Shown here in pieces: positions 20,571 through 30,959 of a stretch of DNA of 64,000 nucleotides. The DNA comes from Persicaria tinctoria (Eukaryota > Streptophyta > Magnoliopsida > Caryophyllales > Polygonaceae). The stretch covers positions 19,850,615 through 19,914,614 of the forward strand of contig JBANSL010000012.1 in NCBI GenBank assembly GCA_037127255.1, written 5' to 3'. Position 1 is the first letter of the stretch. Every line of letters starts with the position of its first letter. A program made the translations under genes and the position numbers. The notes below the pieces were generated by a model that was given only the letters and a program-made list of their open reading frames with translations, did not search any database and was not told where the DNA came from.

Positions 20571-22185
20571 TTAACTGTTAAGACCATTTTTATTAAGACT
20601 TTTGTACGTACAACTAGCTCTGTGCCTCTGCCTCCTCACCACATCGACTTCTTCCTTTTCCTTTGTTTCCACCACTACCTTCACTGCATCCTTCTTCGGA
20701 GCATTGAATTGCTTGTTGTTTGCGCAGGGAGCGATGTACACAAAGGGCATCAATATGTCATCCTTCATGTCTAGGACGGGCTCCAACGTCTTCACCACAT
20801 CGCCCATTGTTGGTCTGGACTTGGCTAGGTTACTCAAGCAATGGTAGGCTACTGTGGCTACAATCTTGGCCCCTTCACCTGAGTATTGTCCTTCAAGTCT
20901 TGGGTCCATTATGGCGCCGAGCCTCTGAGTGTCCTTGAGACGAGGCCTCGCCCAATCTACTAGGCTTTGCTCTCTTCTAGGGCGTGAATTGTCCATACAC
21001 CGCCTCCCCGTAAGGAGCTCTAGTAGGACCACTCCAAAGCTGTACACGTCGCTCATGGTCGTCAAGTGCCCTGTCATGATGTACTCGGGTGCAACATAGC
21101 CTCTTGTTCCTAGAATGTTCGTTGTCGAAATGTGTGAGTTGCCATCGTTTGGTCCGTCTCTTGCAAAGCCGAAATCTGAGAGCTTGGCGGTGTAGCCCTG
21201 AGAGAGAGTAATGAAACATATATGTTTAGTAAAACCAATATTAAGGCCTCAAAACAAGCATATATAATACAAGTATGTCTGACGATGTTTCATTTTAAAA
21301 CCAATTGAAAATGACAGAAGTAGTCAGTAGTAGCTTACTGGGCTCAATAGGATGTTTGCTGCCTTAAAATCGCGAATGATCACCGGCTTCTCTTCTTGGT
21401 GAAGGAAAGCAAGACCCTTTGCAGCTTCCAATGCGATCTTCATCATCGTCAACCATGGCAATGGAGAGTAACCTGGATATTAAAACAAAGACATTATATA
21501 TGTTAACATATTTGTAACTCAAAGCAGATTATAAACAAAACAAAAAAAGATAATCAAAGAGAAAGACATACTTTTGAATAAATGAGTATCCAAATTTCCC
21601 CTCTCCATGTACTCATAAACAAGTGATCTCTGATCATTCTCATAGCAATACCCAATCAACTTCACTAAATGAGGGTTTCTCAATTGCCCAAGAAAGATCA
21701 CTTCAGTCTGCAAAATTAAAAGACATAAACCAATCAATACAACAATTAAGAATTAATCCCAAGAAATTAAGATAGATAGATTGTTAAAAAAAAGGACTTA
21801 CCAACCACTCCTTGTGGCCTTGTGAGCCCTCCAAATCCAACATCTTGACAGCAACCATCTGAGCATCTAAACCCTGCTTGATATTATCATCAATGAAGCC
21901 CTTATAGACTGCACCAAACCCACCTTCACCCAAATGATTCGACGGTGCGAAATCGTCGGTTATCACCCTCAACTCATCATGGGTGAAAGCGAAAAGGTTC
22001 GATCCGACGAGGGAATTGGAGAGATCACTCAAGGAAATCTCAGAGCCATCTGGGTAGCTGAGATCAGAGAGTGTAACCCTCTGAGCCCCGGAGCTGGTCT
22101 GAGGCTTGTGCACCACTTTCTTGGTTTCTTGTAATTGGGGTTTGAAGCAGCTTGTAGGCAAAAGCGATTCCCATTTGAAACCCAT
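20571..22185 (-). CDS. Receptor-like cytoplasmic kinase, RLCK-VII (RIPK/PBL-like)
   Basis: Four coding exons join into a 426-residue protein: 22185-21802, 21707-21572, 21472-21339 and 21197-20571, with GT-AG introns and matching phases. The N-terminus [13 protein letters not shown] has Gly2 for myristoylation and Cys13 for possible palmitoylation, so plasma-membrane attachment is likely. The kinase domain is complete: glycine loop [12 protein letters not shown] (85-96), VAVK Lys104, Glu130 in TEVIFLGQL, catalytic IRDFKAAN (206-213), DFG (226-228) and GTRGYVAPE (248-256). Family members (RIPK, PBL) phosphorylate immune partners downstream of pattern receptors; RIPK of Arabidopsis has the same MG.KW..LLP start and [13 protein letters not shown] block. 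The last ~90 residues after the kinase fold are Lys/Val/Glu-rich and variable. No lesion is seen. Substrate and exact subfamily are inferred. Confidence 0.93.
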
Positions 22186-22600
22186 GTTTTGATTTGGAAC
22201 TCTACAATTTGAAAGATTGTGAAAATGGGTTTAATTTAAACCCTTTTGGGTTGTGAATTAGTCTTAGAAAGTAGGTGTGGAATGTGTAAACTTTAGGAGT
22301 AAGCGCTAGTTCTACATGCATTAATTGTTCATACTCGTGGCCTTAATATAAAATAAAACTTGGATGAGAGTGGGGCCTGGCCTTTGTTCTTGGTCCTCTG
22401 TGAGTGGCTATGAGAGGGGGGAATTGATGTGGGCCCACCTAAATGACCTTGGTTTGAATATTAGCCTTAAAAAAAATTAGGTTTTGTTGTATTTCTTTGA
22501 TGATATCAAAGGCCTTCTTTGTAGAGTTTCATTGAATCTTCTTGAAGAAAAAGGTCCAAAACGCGGATTAAAAAGGAGGGGAAAGTAAAAACTTATTTCC
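22186..22600 (-). promoter_or_regulatory. Putative promoter and 5' UTR of the kinase gene
   Basis: On the minus strand a TTTATATTAAG stretch lies about 170 bp upstream of the start codon and could serve as a TATA element. The presumed leader holds only one upstream ATG, in GCATGTAG, which is followed at once by a stop. No stronger motif is recognised; the assignment rests on position. Confidence 0.35.
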
Positions 22601-23658
22601 ATTCATACAAAGCTGCCGTCAGCAGTTTTGGTTGGACTAGGACTGTTCTAAATTAAATTAAATTAAATCTCCAACTTTCCATTAGCTTTTGCTTTTCCTG
22701 CAAGTTTAATTTATTTATTCATATATTACATGCAGTTAATTTTATATTTGCTATAATCAAAGTAGTAGCTTTCGATCTTATCCGTGATTGGAACTTAATT
22801 TTATATTTTCTACTAGGGTGGCAGACCGTGCTACGCCTGGGGTAAGATTTTATATCAAATAAATGAGTTGATATTATAAGGTGAATAACCAAAAATTTTA
22901 ACATGGCATATCAATCTGGTGAATAACCAAAAATTAACATGGCATAAATTTTATAATAGGATAATGAAATATCAATAACTTATTTAGCAAATTTTAAACA
23001 AAATATTTTAATTACTCATTTTTATTAGCATAAGTTACAATTGGAAAAATATTTAGATATATTATATATGCACTCTTTTAAACTTATAATATTCTGTTTT
23101 AAAATTAAGCACGTTGATTTGCTTCAATCGAGAAGTTTCTTATATGGTGAAACATTTATTGCATGTATTTTTTTTATTTAATGATTAATATTTTTATAGG
23201 AAGATATTTTTTTAAAAATAATAATATTCTAACAATTTTCAAAATAAAAAATATCATCTTAATTTATAACAATTCAAAAGGATAAAAATGCACTCTTTAA
23301 ATATAATTAACTTTACTTGTAAGGAAGTTAAAGAAATGATAGCATAAAAACGGATTAATTTTACTCTCTTGGCTTGAAGACTTTGGGGATGAAATTACTA
23401 CTTGGAATCCAAATAAGTTGACATTTAATTATTTGTAATATGAAAAGAGAACCATTTATTTTTTGAATTTAAGGCATTAAATTTAATGCAAAAAATAAAT
23501 TTAAATTAATAAATAAACATGGGGAAGATGAAAGATAGCTATTATTTTTTTAATTCAATAAAATACAAATTAAAATTTTAAATTGATAAAAAAAAAAAGG
23601 ATTTTAGGTATGCATTTATAAGATTGAACACAACTTTTCTATTATTATTATTATATTG

Positions 23659-23715
<57 letters not shown>

Positions 23716-24520
23716 GATATATATTGTGTATAGATATTATAGACTATATAGATCGGTAGATAGATGATATATATAGATTTATAAATTATTTATCGGACTT
23801 GTATTTATAGACATGAATGAAATGATTAAATTAATATAATAGACTCCTTATAACATATACGTCCTCTTTACAAATAAATGAACTTGGTTAAAAAATAAAA
23901 ATTAATACATAAAATAGTAATATAAAAAATAAAATAAAAATTAATCCTAAATAATAATAAAAAATAAAATAGTAGAAGTTGCATCATCCATCTAAACAAA
24001 TCAATGCTAATAAAAATAATAATAAATATTTATATATAAAAATTGAAAATGAATTAGAATCATACACTATATATATTTATAAAAAAAATATTAAAGTGTT
24101 TCCGAAATTGAATATGGAATGTTTATACAACAAATGGACTACAACCATATGCAAAAAAAAATACGAATTAGAAAAATAACTATGATGTAGGTATACAAAT
24201 TTTAATGATGATAAAATTTAACAATAAAAAGAATATATAAGCACATAAAATCCAATGTTAAATAATAGAGCAACAACAAATTGATTAATCAAATAATGAA
24301 AGATCGAAGAGGGAACAAAAAATTTCTTACGGGTCATCGAATGATCGAGGGAAGATATATATAATATAGCTCTCCCCAACTAATATGCAAAATAAAAAAT
24401 AAGAATAAAAATTAGAAAAATAAATATGATATAGGCATAAAATTTTGAATTGTGATTGATAAACAATAGAAAGAATAGATCAAGATATCAAACCCAATGC
24501 TACGTATATATGAGAAAGTG
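22600..24520. other. AT-rich intergenic DNA with a (TTA)n microsatellite
   Basis: No gene is seen. A nearly pure ATT/TTA trinucleotide run occupies 23641-23716, with one TTGTTG interruption. The block AATAACCAAAAATT...ACATGGCATA is duplicated at 22887-22910 and 22921-22948. Confidence 0.7.
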
Positions 24521-24523
24521 TAA

Positions 24524-24524
<1 letters not shown>

Positions 24525-24612
<88 letters not shown>
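24525..24612. repeat. (TA)n microsatellite
   Basis: About 90 bp of uninterrupted TA dinucleotides directly abut the left end of the hAT-like element at 24613. A shorter TA run follows its right end at 25046-25072, so the element sits inside a TA-rich target. Confidence 0.95.
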
Positions 24613-24617
<5 letters not shown>

Positions 24618-25040
24618 GTGGAGGGAGGGGGGGGGGCATGAGGTGGCTCGAGCCCCCCCTAGGTCGGGGGAATACGTAAAAAATAAATAAAAAATATGTA
24701 TTTTTTTTGTAATTTTTGATAATTTAAGGGTTAAAACAAGTTAAAAAGAGTAATGAAACAATAAATGTGTCTAGCTTAGTTGGTATGAGGTTTGCATTTA
24801 AATAAAGAGGTCTTGAGTTCTAATCCCCATAACTTCATTTTATGGATTTTTTTCTCTTTTAGCTTTTTAAATCATGTATTTATGGATTTTTTTTTTCTCT
24901 TTTAGCTTTTTAAATCATGTATTTAATGTGTTTTTTACTATATTTTTTAGAAAAAAATTGTATCTCATATATATTCAAAAAAAAAAATCCGATAAAATAG
25001 GCGAGCCCCCCTCCCCCTCAATATTTTCCTAGCTCCGCCC

Positions 25041-25043
<3 letters not shown>
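24613..25043. mobile_element. hAT-like MITE (AGGGGYGGAG ends) with tRNA-like core
   Basis: The left end TAGGGGTGGAGG and the right end CTCCGCCCCTG are inverted (CAGGGGCGGAG type, first base mutated on the left). GAGCCCCCCCT and GCGAGCCCCCC follow just inside. The flanks are TATATATA on both sides, compatible with an 8-bp duplication but uninformative in a TA repeat. At 24770-24832 there is a tRNA-like segment with an A-box-like TAGCTTAGTTGGTATGAGG and B-box-like GAGTTCTAATCCCC. A 40-bp TTTTAGCTTTTTAAATCATG block is duplicated at about 24858 and 24900. Non-autonomous. Confidence 0.7.
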
Positions 25044-25049
<6 letters not shown>

Positions 25050-25073
<24 letters not shown>

Positions 25074-25335
25074 AGCAACAAACAAATGATTAATCAAATA
25101 ATGAAAGATAGAAGAGGGAGTAAAAAAATCTTATGGACATAGAACAACAAACAAATAGATGAAACCCTAAACCCTAAATCTGGCAACTTTTCATTTTCCC
25201 ATTATAATTTAAATATAAGCTTTATTTATGTAGCTATATATATGCCTATATATATGAGCATATATTTATTATTATATCATCTATATATACATATAAGCTT
25301 TATTTGCATGATATATTTTAACTATATATATATAT
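25050..25335. other. AT-rich gap with short telomere-like motif
   Basis: Contains AAACCCTAAACCCTAAA at about 25164, two and a half plant telomere units, otherwise AT-rich and empty. A block at 25077-25120 (AACAAATGATTAATCAAATA) is a near copy of 24270-24320. Confidence 0.5.
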
Positions 25336-25554
25336 AGGGTTTACTTCAAATGTAAAAACTCCTTAACGTGTAAAATTTGCTTATCGCGTAAAATTTGCTA
25401 ATGAGCCTAATTTAATTACTAATGGGCTTAATTTAATTATTAATGGGCCTAATTTCATTAGTAGAATATCTGCCCCCCTTGCCCATGTGTGTGCCCCCCC
25501 TTCTCGGACCCGTTTTTTTTTTTTTTTGCCCAGAATTTTTTTTCCCGTGGTAAC

Positions 25555-26190
25555 ACTTTCTGCTGTGTAAGTATAACTTGCTTTTGTGCACATATAACAT
25601 CTTATTGTGCAAATATAAGTTTATTTTGTGCAGATAAAATAATTCATTATGGGGTAAATAGATAAATGTGCCTATTTCAATTATAAAAATTTATAATTGA
25701 AATATGTTTAATTTATGGGTAAATTGGTAAATATGTCTAATTTTATAGGTAAATGCACTTTTTCCCGTTTTCGATACCTTTTGTGCAACTGTGAAGTGCA
25801 TTTGTGCAACTGTGGAGTGCATTTGTGCAACTTTAATTGTGCAATTGTGCAAATTTAAAGTAGGATACAATTGCGCAAATTTAAACTTCAATTGTGCAAA
25901 AGTAAGATACAATTGTGCAGATTAAGAATACAATTGTGCAAATGTAAGATCATAATGTGCATTAATAAAACAAAAGATGTGCTTTTAAAATCGATGTTTT
26001 AATTTTGTTTTTTTTTTACTTTTGAGAGTTTGGGTTCACCTCTCGGATAATTTAGGTTGATAGATGTAAGTTTGAAATCGATTTTTTTACGTATAAGCTT
26101 TTAAAATTAAAGTGCATAAATAAGATTAAAATGTGCATAATTAAGGTTAAAAAGTGCATAACTTAGATTATAATGTGCATGATTATCAAT
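25555..26190. repeat. TTGTGCA / GTGCAT motif array
   Basis: About twenty copies of TTGTGCA or AATGTGCAT occur in this segment, often spaced 15-30 bp, for example TTTGTGCAACTGTGGAGTGC at about 25800 and ATACAATTGTGCAAATGTAA near 25930. It is non-coding. The same TTTTGTGCAAATGCACATT string is found in the neighbouring tRNA-like sequence. Confidence 0.8.
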
Positions 26191-26220
26191 TTGCGATTGT
26201 TGCGCTCTTGTCTATTATGT

Positions 26221-26291
26221 AACCTATGTGGGATTTGAACCCACATCTTTTGTGCAAATGCACATTGCTCTACCAATTGAGCTAATAGGCT
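26221..26291 (-). other. tRNA-like sequence inside the second MULE-like element
   Basis: On the minus strand it starts AGCCTATTAGCTCAATTGG and ends ATAGGTT. The acceptor stem pairs fully, with one G-T pair. A GCTC/GAGC D-stem and a perfect T-arm GTGGG-TTCAAAT-CCCAC are present. The anticodon arm is a degenerate GTGCA/TGCAC palindrome, so a working tRNA is unlikely. It matches 5390-5458 over most of its length. Confidence 0.72.
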
Positions 26292-26343
26292 AAATTATGA
26301 TTTTTATGCTAAAATAGAAGAACCTAATCGACCTAAAGCGTAT

Positions 26344-26975
26344 TGCAATAAAATTCTAAAATTCAATTAGCTCATGATTCACAAACAATTTGACAATGCT
26401 ATAAACATGAAATTAGCTCCAAATCAACCCAACAACACAACCATATCATCAATTTCAGTCAATTTGTCCGTTGGCAAAAAACCCCAAATTCTAAAGGATA
26501 TCGCAATATAAAATTCCAAACTTCAATTAGATCATGATCCATAAACAATTTGACAATGCTATGAACGTGAAATTAGCTCCAAATCAACCCAACAACACAA
26601 CCATATCATCAATTTCAGTCAATTTTGCTTTTGGCAAAAAGCCCCAAATTCTAAAACATATCGCAATATAAAATTCTAAAATTCAATTAGCTCATGATTC
26701 ATAAATAATTTGACAATGATATGAACATGAAATTAGCTCTAAATCAACCCAAAAACACAACCATATCATCAATTTCAATCAATTTGGCTTTTGGCAAAAA
26801 ACCCCAAATTCTAAAACATATCGCAATCTAAAATTCTAAAATTCAATTAGCTCATGATCCATAAACAATTTGACAATGATATAAACATGAAATTAGCTCA
26901 AAATCAACCCAACAACACAACCATATCATCAATTTCAATCAATTTGTCTTTTGGCAAAAAGCCCCAATTTCTGCT
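26344..26975. repeat. Four tandem copies of a 160-bp unit
   Basis: Unit starts are near 26344, 26503, 26663 and 26823. Shared blocks include AATTCAATTAGCTCATGATT, ACAATTTGACAATG, CAACACAACCATATCATC and TTGGCAAAAAACCCC. Identity is high, so the expansion is recent or homogenised. Non-coding. Confidence 0.9.
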
Positions 26976-26989
26976 CCTAAATCAAACCC

Positions 26990-27470
26990 TAGGTTTTCAA
27001 TCTCAACCTAAATCATTCAAACAATCTAAATAGATGTAATAAACAAGTTTAGGGTTAGAAATCATACCAAATTCGAGTTGAAACAAGGAGCAAAATCGGG
27101 ATTTCGAAGGTATTCCGAGCCAAAAGCACCGATGAGCGCTGTTGGGAGAGATGGGCTCGGTGTGGGCTCGGCTGGGCTCGAACCATGGGGGTTCCGGTCT
27201 CGGGGGGTGCGCCTGAGGGAGAGGGTTCGAGCAGGTGGGGGCTGGTGGCCGGAGGTGGCTCGTGGGTGGCGTGGGAGGCCGATGAGAGAAGAAGCGACGG
27301 TGGGCTTCGACTGGGCAGTGTGGGCGCGTCTGGGCTCGAATCAAGCCAAGTCAGGGCTCGGGGGGTGCGCCCAGGGGTTGGCTCGAGCGCGACTAGGCGG
27401 TGGCTCGACGTGGGGCTGGAGGTGGCTCGACAGGCTAGGCGGTGCTTCTACTGTTGAACGCGGTATGTTT
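26990..27470 (-). other. GC-rich gene-start-like segment, unrecognised
   Basis: GC content rises sharply against the surroundings. Open frames exist on both strands for about 400 bp, but they are Pro/Arg/Gly-rich low-complexity readings expected of GC-rich DNA and match no family I know. Telomere-like CCCTAAAC/AAACCCTAG strings at about 26990-27055 and a GGTATGAT donor-like site on the minus strand near 27065 suggest a captured gene leader with first intron. No product is claimed. Confidence 0.4.
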
Positions 27471-27545
27471 TACGTGGAATTTGAAAATTTTACACGTTAA
27501 GCAAATTTTACACGTTAAGGATATTTTACATTTTAAAGCTTCCCT

Positions 27546-28360
27546 ATATATATATATATATATATTATAACTTGACACGAAAATGAAAAAAAAAACATCA
27601 AGGTAAGATATTGCAATAATATTACATTACATTGCAATTTTAATTTTACCTCAAGCATAATCAAAATGGAATTTATCAACATAGTGATGAAGAACACCGG
27701 CCTTAAAGCTTCACTTTCCCTGATTATCAAACAAAAAAGGGTGAATGAAACCCGATCAATATAAAGAAAGTAATAAGAACCATAACTATATATAAGCAAA
27801 CAATTAAATTTTACAGAGAGAAAATGAAGCAAAAAAGAAAATATAGATTTCCATTTCTTGATAAGGATCGGATTTAGAGGTTTGTTTTTTCACAACTCAA
27901 TAGGGATGATGTCCATCATTAATCAATGGAAGGATCAATTGGTATTTATACTACACATTGAAAAGACTATAAATATTAAAATTAATGTGATAAAAGAAGC
28001 CAAAAAAACGACTTAACTTTTCATATATCTTTCCACCAAAAAACAAAACTCTTCACCTACATCAATCTCTTTAATACGTAGTATATAAAAGAAGCCAAAA
28101 AGTCATATATGCTTTTAAATAATAAAAGGAATATATATTAGGTATGGACAAAAAACTCAAAACGCACTATTAGAATTATTTGAATAGGCAATATAGATTA
28201 TTATTATTATGTAAGTATAAAATATATGCTACGTATTAAAGAGATTTATCTAGTGTTACATGATCATAAGGAAATGGTGCAGGTTATTAGGTATTGAACC
28301 GTTACATGATAATTTTTCCATATAATAATTTGGGATAATTTTATATCTTTAATAGTGAGA
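27546..28360. other. AT-rich intergenic DNA, no gene seen
   Basis: Starts with a TA run (27545-27567), then AT-rich sequence without protein-like frames or recognised element ends. Confidence 0.55.
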
Positions 28361-28364
28361 ATGC

Positions 28365-28735
28365 AAAAGGTTAGAAATTAAAAGCCATATAATAATTTAC
28401 ACAATTAATACCATAACCGTTTGGAATCAATGTAATTATACATAATTATCTTGTATAATTTTGACAATTAATACCACAACTTTTTATGTATAAAAAACTG
28501 CGAGACTGCAAAAGGTTGGAAATTAAAAGTCATATAATAATTTACACAATTATTAATTCAATAACCGTTTGGAATCAATATGCAAAAGGTTGGAAATTAA
28601 AAGTCATATAATAATTTACACAATTATTAATACAATAACCGTTTGGAATCAATGTAATTATATACATAATTATATTGTATAATTTTGACAATTAATACCA
28701 CAACTTTTTATGTATAAAAAATTGCAAAATATGAT
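28365..28735. repeat. Tandem duplication, three partial units
   Basis: GGTTGGAAATTAAAAGTCAT followed by ATAATTTACACAATTA and AACCGTTTGGAATCAAT occurs three times (about 28368, 28514 and 28587). The longer block ending ACCACAACTTTTTATGTATA occurs twice, at the end of units 1 and 3. Non-coding. Confidence 0.85.
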
Positions 28736-28744
28736 CAATATGTA

Positions 28745-28812
28745 ACTATTAGGATTCGAACTCGATCAAGACCTTATTCCTACCAAACAACTCTACTAAC
28801 CATTGAGCTATG
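28745..28812 (-). other. tRNA-like sequence
   Basis: The minus strand reads ATAGCTCAATGGTTAGTAGAG (A-box) and later GATCGAGTTCGAATCCT (B-box). No full cloverleaf is clear. It stands next to the duplication at 28365-28735 and may be part of the same unnamed element. A (GATA)n run follows at 28923-28949. Confidence 0.5.
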
Positions 28813-28984
28813 AAGATGTTTGTGATCATTTGTGAAATTGAAACAAAAACTATAAAATATGAATAATTAAATAAATGAGCATTAAATTGACCTTGAACAC
28901 AACTTTTTATGTATTATATTATAGATAGATAGATAGATATAGATAGATATTCAAAACTATTTTCGAATTTAGTCAAGATAGGGT

Positions 28985-29165
28985 AAAGTTATTGTTTGAA
29001 ACAACGATTGTCAATTTTATCCTAACTTTAAAAAAAAATTAAAATGATAAAGTCGTTGTTTTAGACAACGACTTTGTATTTTTTTTTTTTAAAAAAATCG
29101 TTTAAATGTTAAAAAGTCTAAAAAAGGAAAAAAAATATACCAGAGAGTCGTCGTTTGAAACGAAT
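28985..29165. repeat. Hairpin cluster with GTCGTTGTTT motifs
   Basis: The exact inverted pair AAAGTCGTTGT ... ACAACGACTTT lies at 29049-29075 with a 5-base loop. Related half-sites TTGTTTGAAACAACGA (28993) and GTCGTCGTTTGAAACGA (29147) flank it. Such spaced hairpins are typical of DNA-transposon subterminal regions, but no ends were found. Confidence 0.45.
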
Positions 29166-29314
29166 CCGGATCCTCTCCTTATATTAGGAGTCCTAATAAA
29201 TCAATACTCACCCTCCAAATAATTTAATGGTCAGGATCTCTTTGATTTTTTTTTTAAAAACCCTTTCTTTTGTCTTCTCCTCCCAAAACCCACCATCCCG
29301 ACGCCAACGCTGCC

Positions 29315-29575
29315 TTATCGCCACCTCGGCGCGTCGTAGACGGTGCTCCAGGAATTGGTGTCCAGATCGTAAGATTCCACCTCTAAGGTCATGGCGGAGC
29401 CGCCAGTGGCGCAGATCATCCCGGAGATGGAGGCAGTGACGAACTTCTTGCGCGGGGAGAGCATCGGGGGGGAGGGGGGGAGGACGGAGGAGGTCCAGAC
29501 GTCGAACTCGACAACGGTGTGGAGGCCGAGGAGGTAGATCATACGGCCGAGGGAGGCGCGATGGGATGAAATGTC
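29315..29575 (-). pseudogene. Kelch-repeat (F-box/kelch type) gene fragment
   Basis: The minus strand reads RMIYLLGLHTVVEFDVWTS, then SPRKKFVTASISGMICATGG and EVESYDLDTNSWSTVYDAPR. These are consecutive kelch blades as in plant F-box/kelch proteins, whose propeller binds substrates of SCF ubiquitin ligases. One blade has ATGG in place of the usual AIGG or AVGG, and the protein stops after about 85 residues, whereas intact proteins have several hundred. No F-box is present. The upstream side ends abruptly at the gypsy LTR boundary near 29578, so the rest was lost or displaced by that insertion. Confidence 0.7.
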
Positions 29576-29579
29576 GTCC

Positions 29580-30959
29580 TCGCCAAAAAGTAATAACCCA
29601 AACTAACAACTTAACTAGTAAACTAATATAGCGGATAAGTAAGGGGTCGAACCCATAGAAAAACAAGTACTTCAATGCAATATGTGTTTATCAATTATGA
29701 CACTAACAAAGGGCTAGGAACACGAATGACGGTAAATAATAAGGAAAGCAAATATATGATGATAAAGATGTTAGCAAGAGCTAATCAAAGATAGAAGAAT
29801 AGAGCACATGGTTTCACATACAATTCGCAACATTGGTTGATTCACTTGATCCTTGAGTTGATCGATATCAATATTATTCCTAAGCCTATGTCTACTTGAC
29901 TAAGGTTGAGAGATCCGCAGAGATTCACTCATCTTATTCAATATCACTAAAGAATAGCATTAAGAACTCAAGTACTTAGACCAATTGGCACATTGATTCA
30001 ATGCAATTAAGATAGATAGGTGCAAACCGAACTCGACCCTAATTGAATCTACACAACATAGATCAATTGTTATCATCCACTACAAAGGCATAGAAATATC
30101 ACTAAATCAATGACTTCGTTTGCTATCGAGAAACCAACAACGGATTCATAGCATAGATGTGAACTAACTAGATGCGCGGTCATAGAAAGAATAAAAAATA
30201 TAAACAATGAAAAACAAGATGATAAATAGACTCATGAATAATATAGAAATCAAGTTTCACAATAAATCAACCAAGTCTTGAATCATAGCAAACCCAAAAG
30301 AATTCTAGGCAAGCATGTACTTTAAATCCCTGAACTTAAATCCGCTCATCTCTCTTAGAGTTAATGGGGAATAGAACTTTTCTCAATTGTCTTCTACTGT
30401 AATATGACCTAATATAGCCTCCTTTCGTCGGCCAAACCGTAGAATAAGTGAAGATAACAGTCCCCATAAAGCTAGATAGATTGGGCCGCGTATCGCAAAT
30501 CTGGAACTGATGAGGCCGTGGACGCTGTGGAAATGGCGGCGGGCGCCATCCCTACAGTGCTAACAGCTTCGGCAGACTGAACTTGTAACGCACTTTTTGA
30601 AGTCATCCTTTGTCTGATTGACGCATATGAATATGCGTTGGAAAGCTCATTCCAAGCACTACGATTCTCATGAAGACCTAAGAAGCTAATTCCAACTTAT
30701 CATAACATTAAAGATATGATTTCTCCATGTTCTCCATTTCCGCTCTTGTTCCTTAGCTCTTCTTCGTCCATTTTCCTCCATTCTTTCTCCACCTTTCGAG
30801 GCCGGATCTTATAACCTACAAATAAACACTAGAAATCGTAGATTCCGCACTTCGAATACCAAATGACCAAGAATATGAATAAGCTTATTAAACACGTAAT
30901 ACGAACACCTATTGCACCTAAGACTACCTATAAATGACCATATAAAATATGCATTATCA
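29580..30959 (-). mobile_element. Gypsy-type 3' LTR
   Basis: On the minus strand the polypurine tract AAGTGTGGGGGAGTT (about 30973-30960) is followed directly by TGATAATGCATATT, the expected LTR start. The LTR extends about 1.38 kb to the kelch fragment. The combination of GGACAAGCAAAGGC...AAGTGTGGGGGAG upstream of the LTR is characteristic of plant Athila/Tat gypsy lineages. The far end lacks a clean CA, so the exact terminus is uncertain. The segment 30560-30740 resembles LTR copy B at 16120-16270. Confidence 0.75.

Larger units (their letters stand above)
25336..27545 (-). mobile_element. Second MULE-like element with the same layout
   Basis: The ends AGGGTTTACTTCAAATGTAA and, on the other strand, AGGGAAGCTTTAAAATGTAA continue as inverted copies for about 60 bp (shared CCTTAACGTGTAAAATTTGC). 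Both ends lie in TATATATA stretches, so a target duplication is plausible but not diagnostic. Read on the minus strand the order is: terminal repeat, GC-rich gene-start-like segment (27470-26990), 160-bp tandem repeats, tRNA-like sequence, TTGTGCA array, terminal repeat. There is no transposase. I place it with Mutator-like elements by layout and long terminal repeats. Confidence 0.6.

Noticed and set aside
24412..24641. Open frames of alternating Tyr-Ile
   Set aside because: These are translations of the (TA)n microsatellite.
25160..25185. Interstitial telomere array
   Set aside because: Only two to three CCCTAAA units here and again near 47930; such telo-boxes are common by chance and in plant leaders.
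27003..27500. Overlapping open frames of 90-140 codons on both strands
   Set aside because: They are Gly/Arg/Pro-rich readings of GC-rich DNA with no recognised domain; long frames on both strands are expected there.
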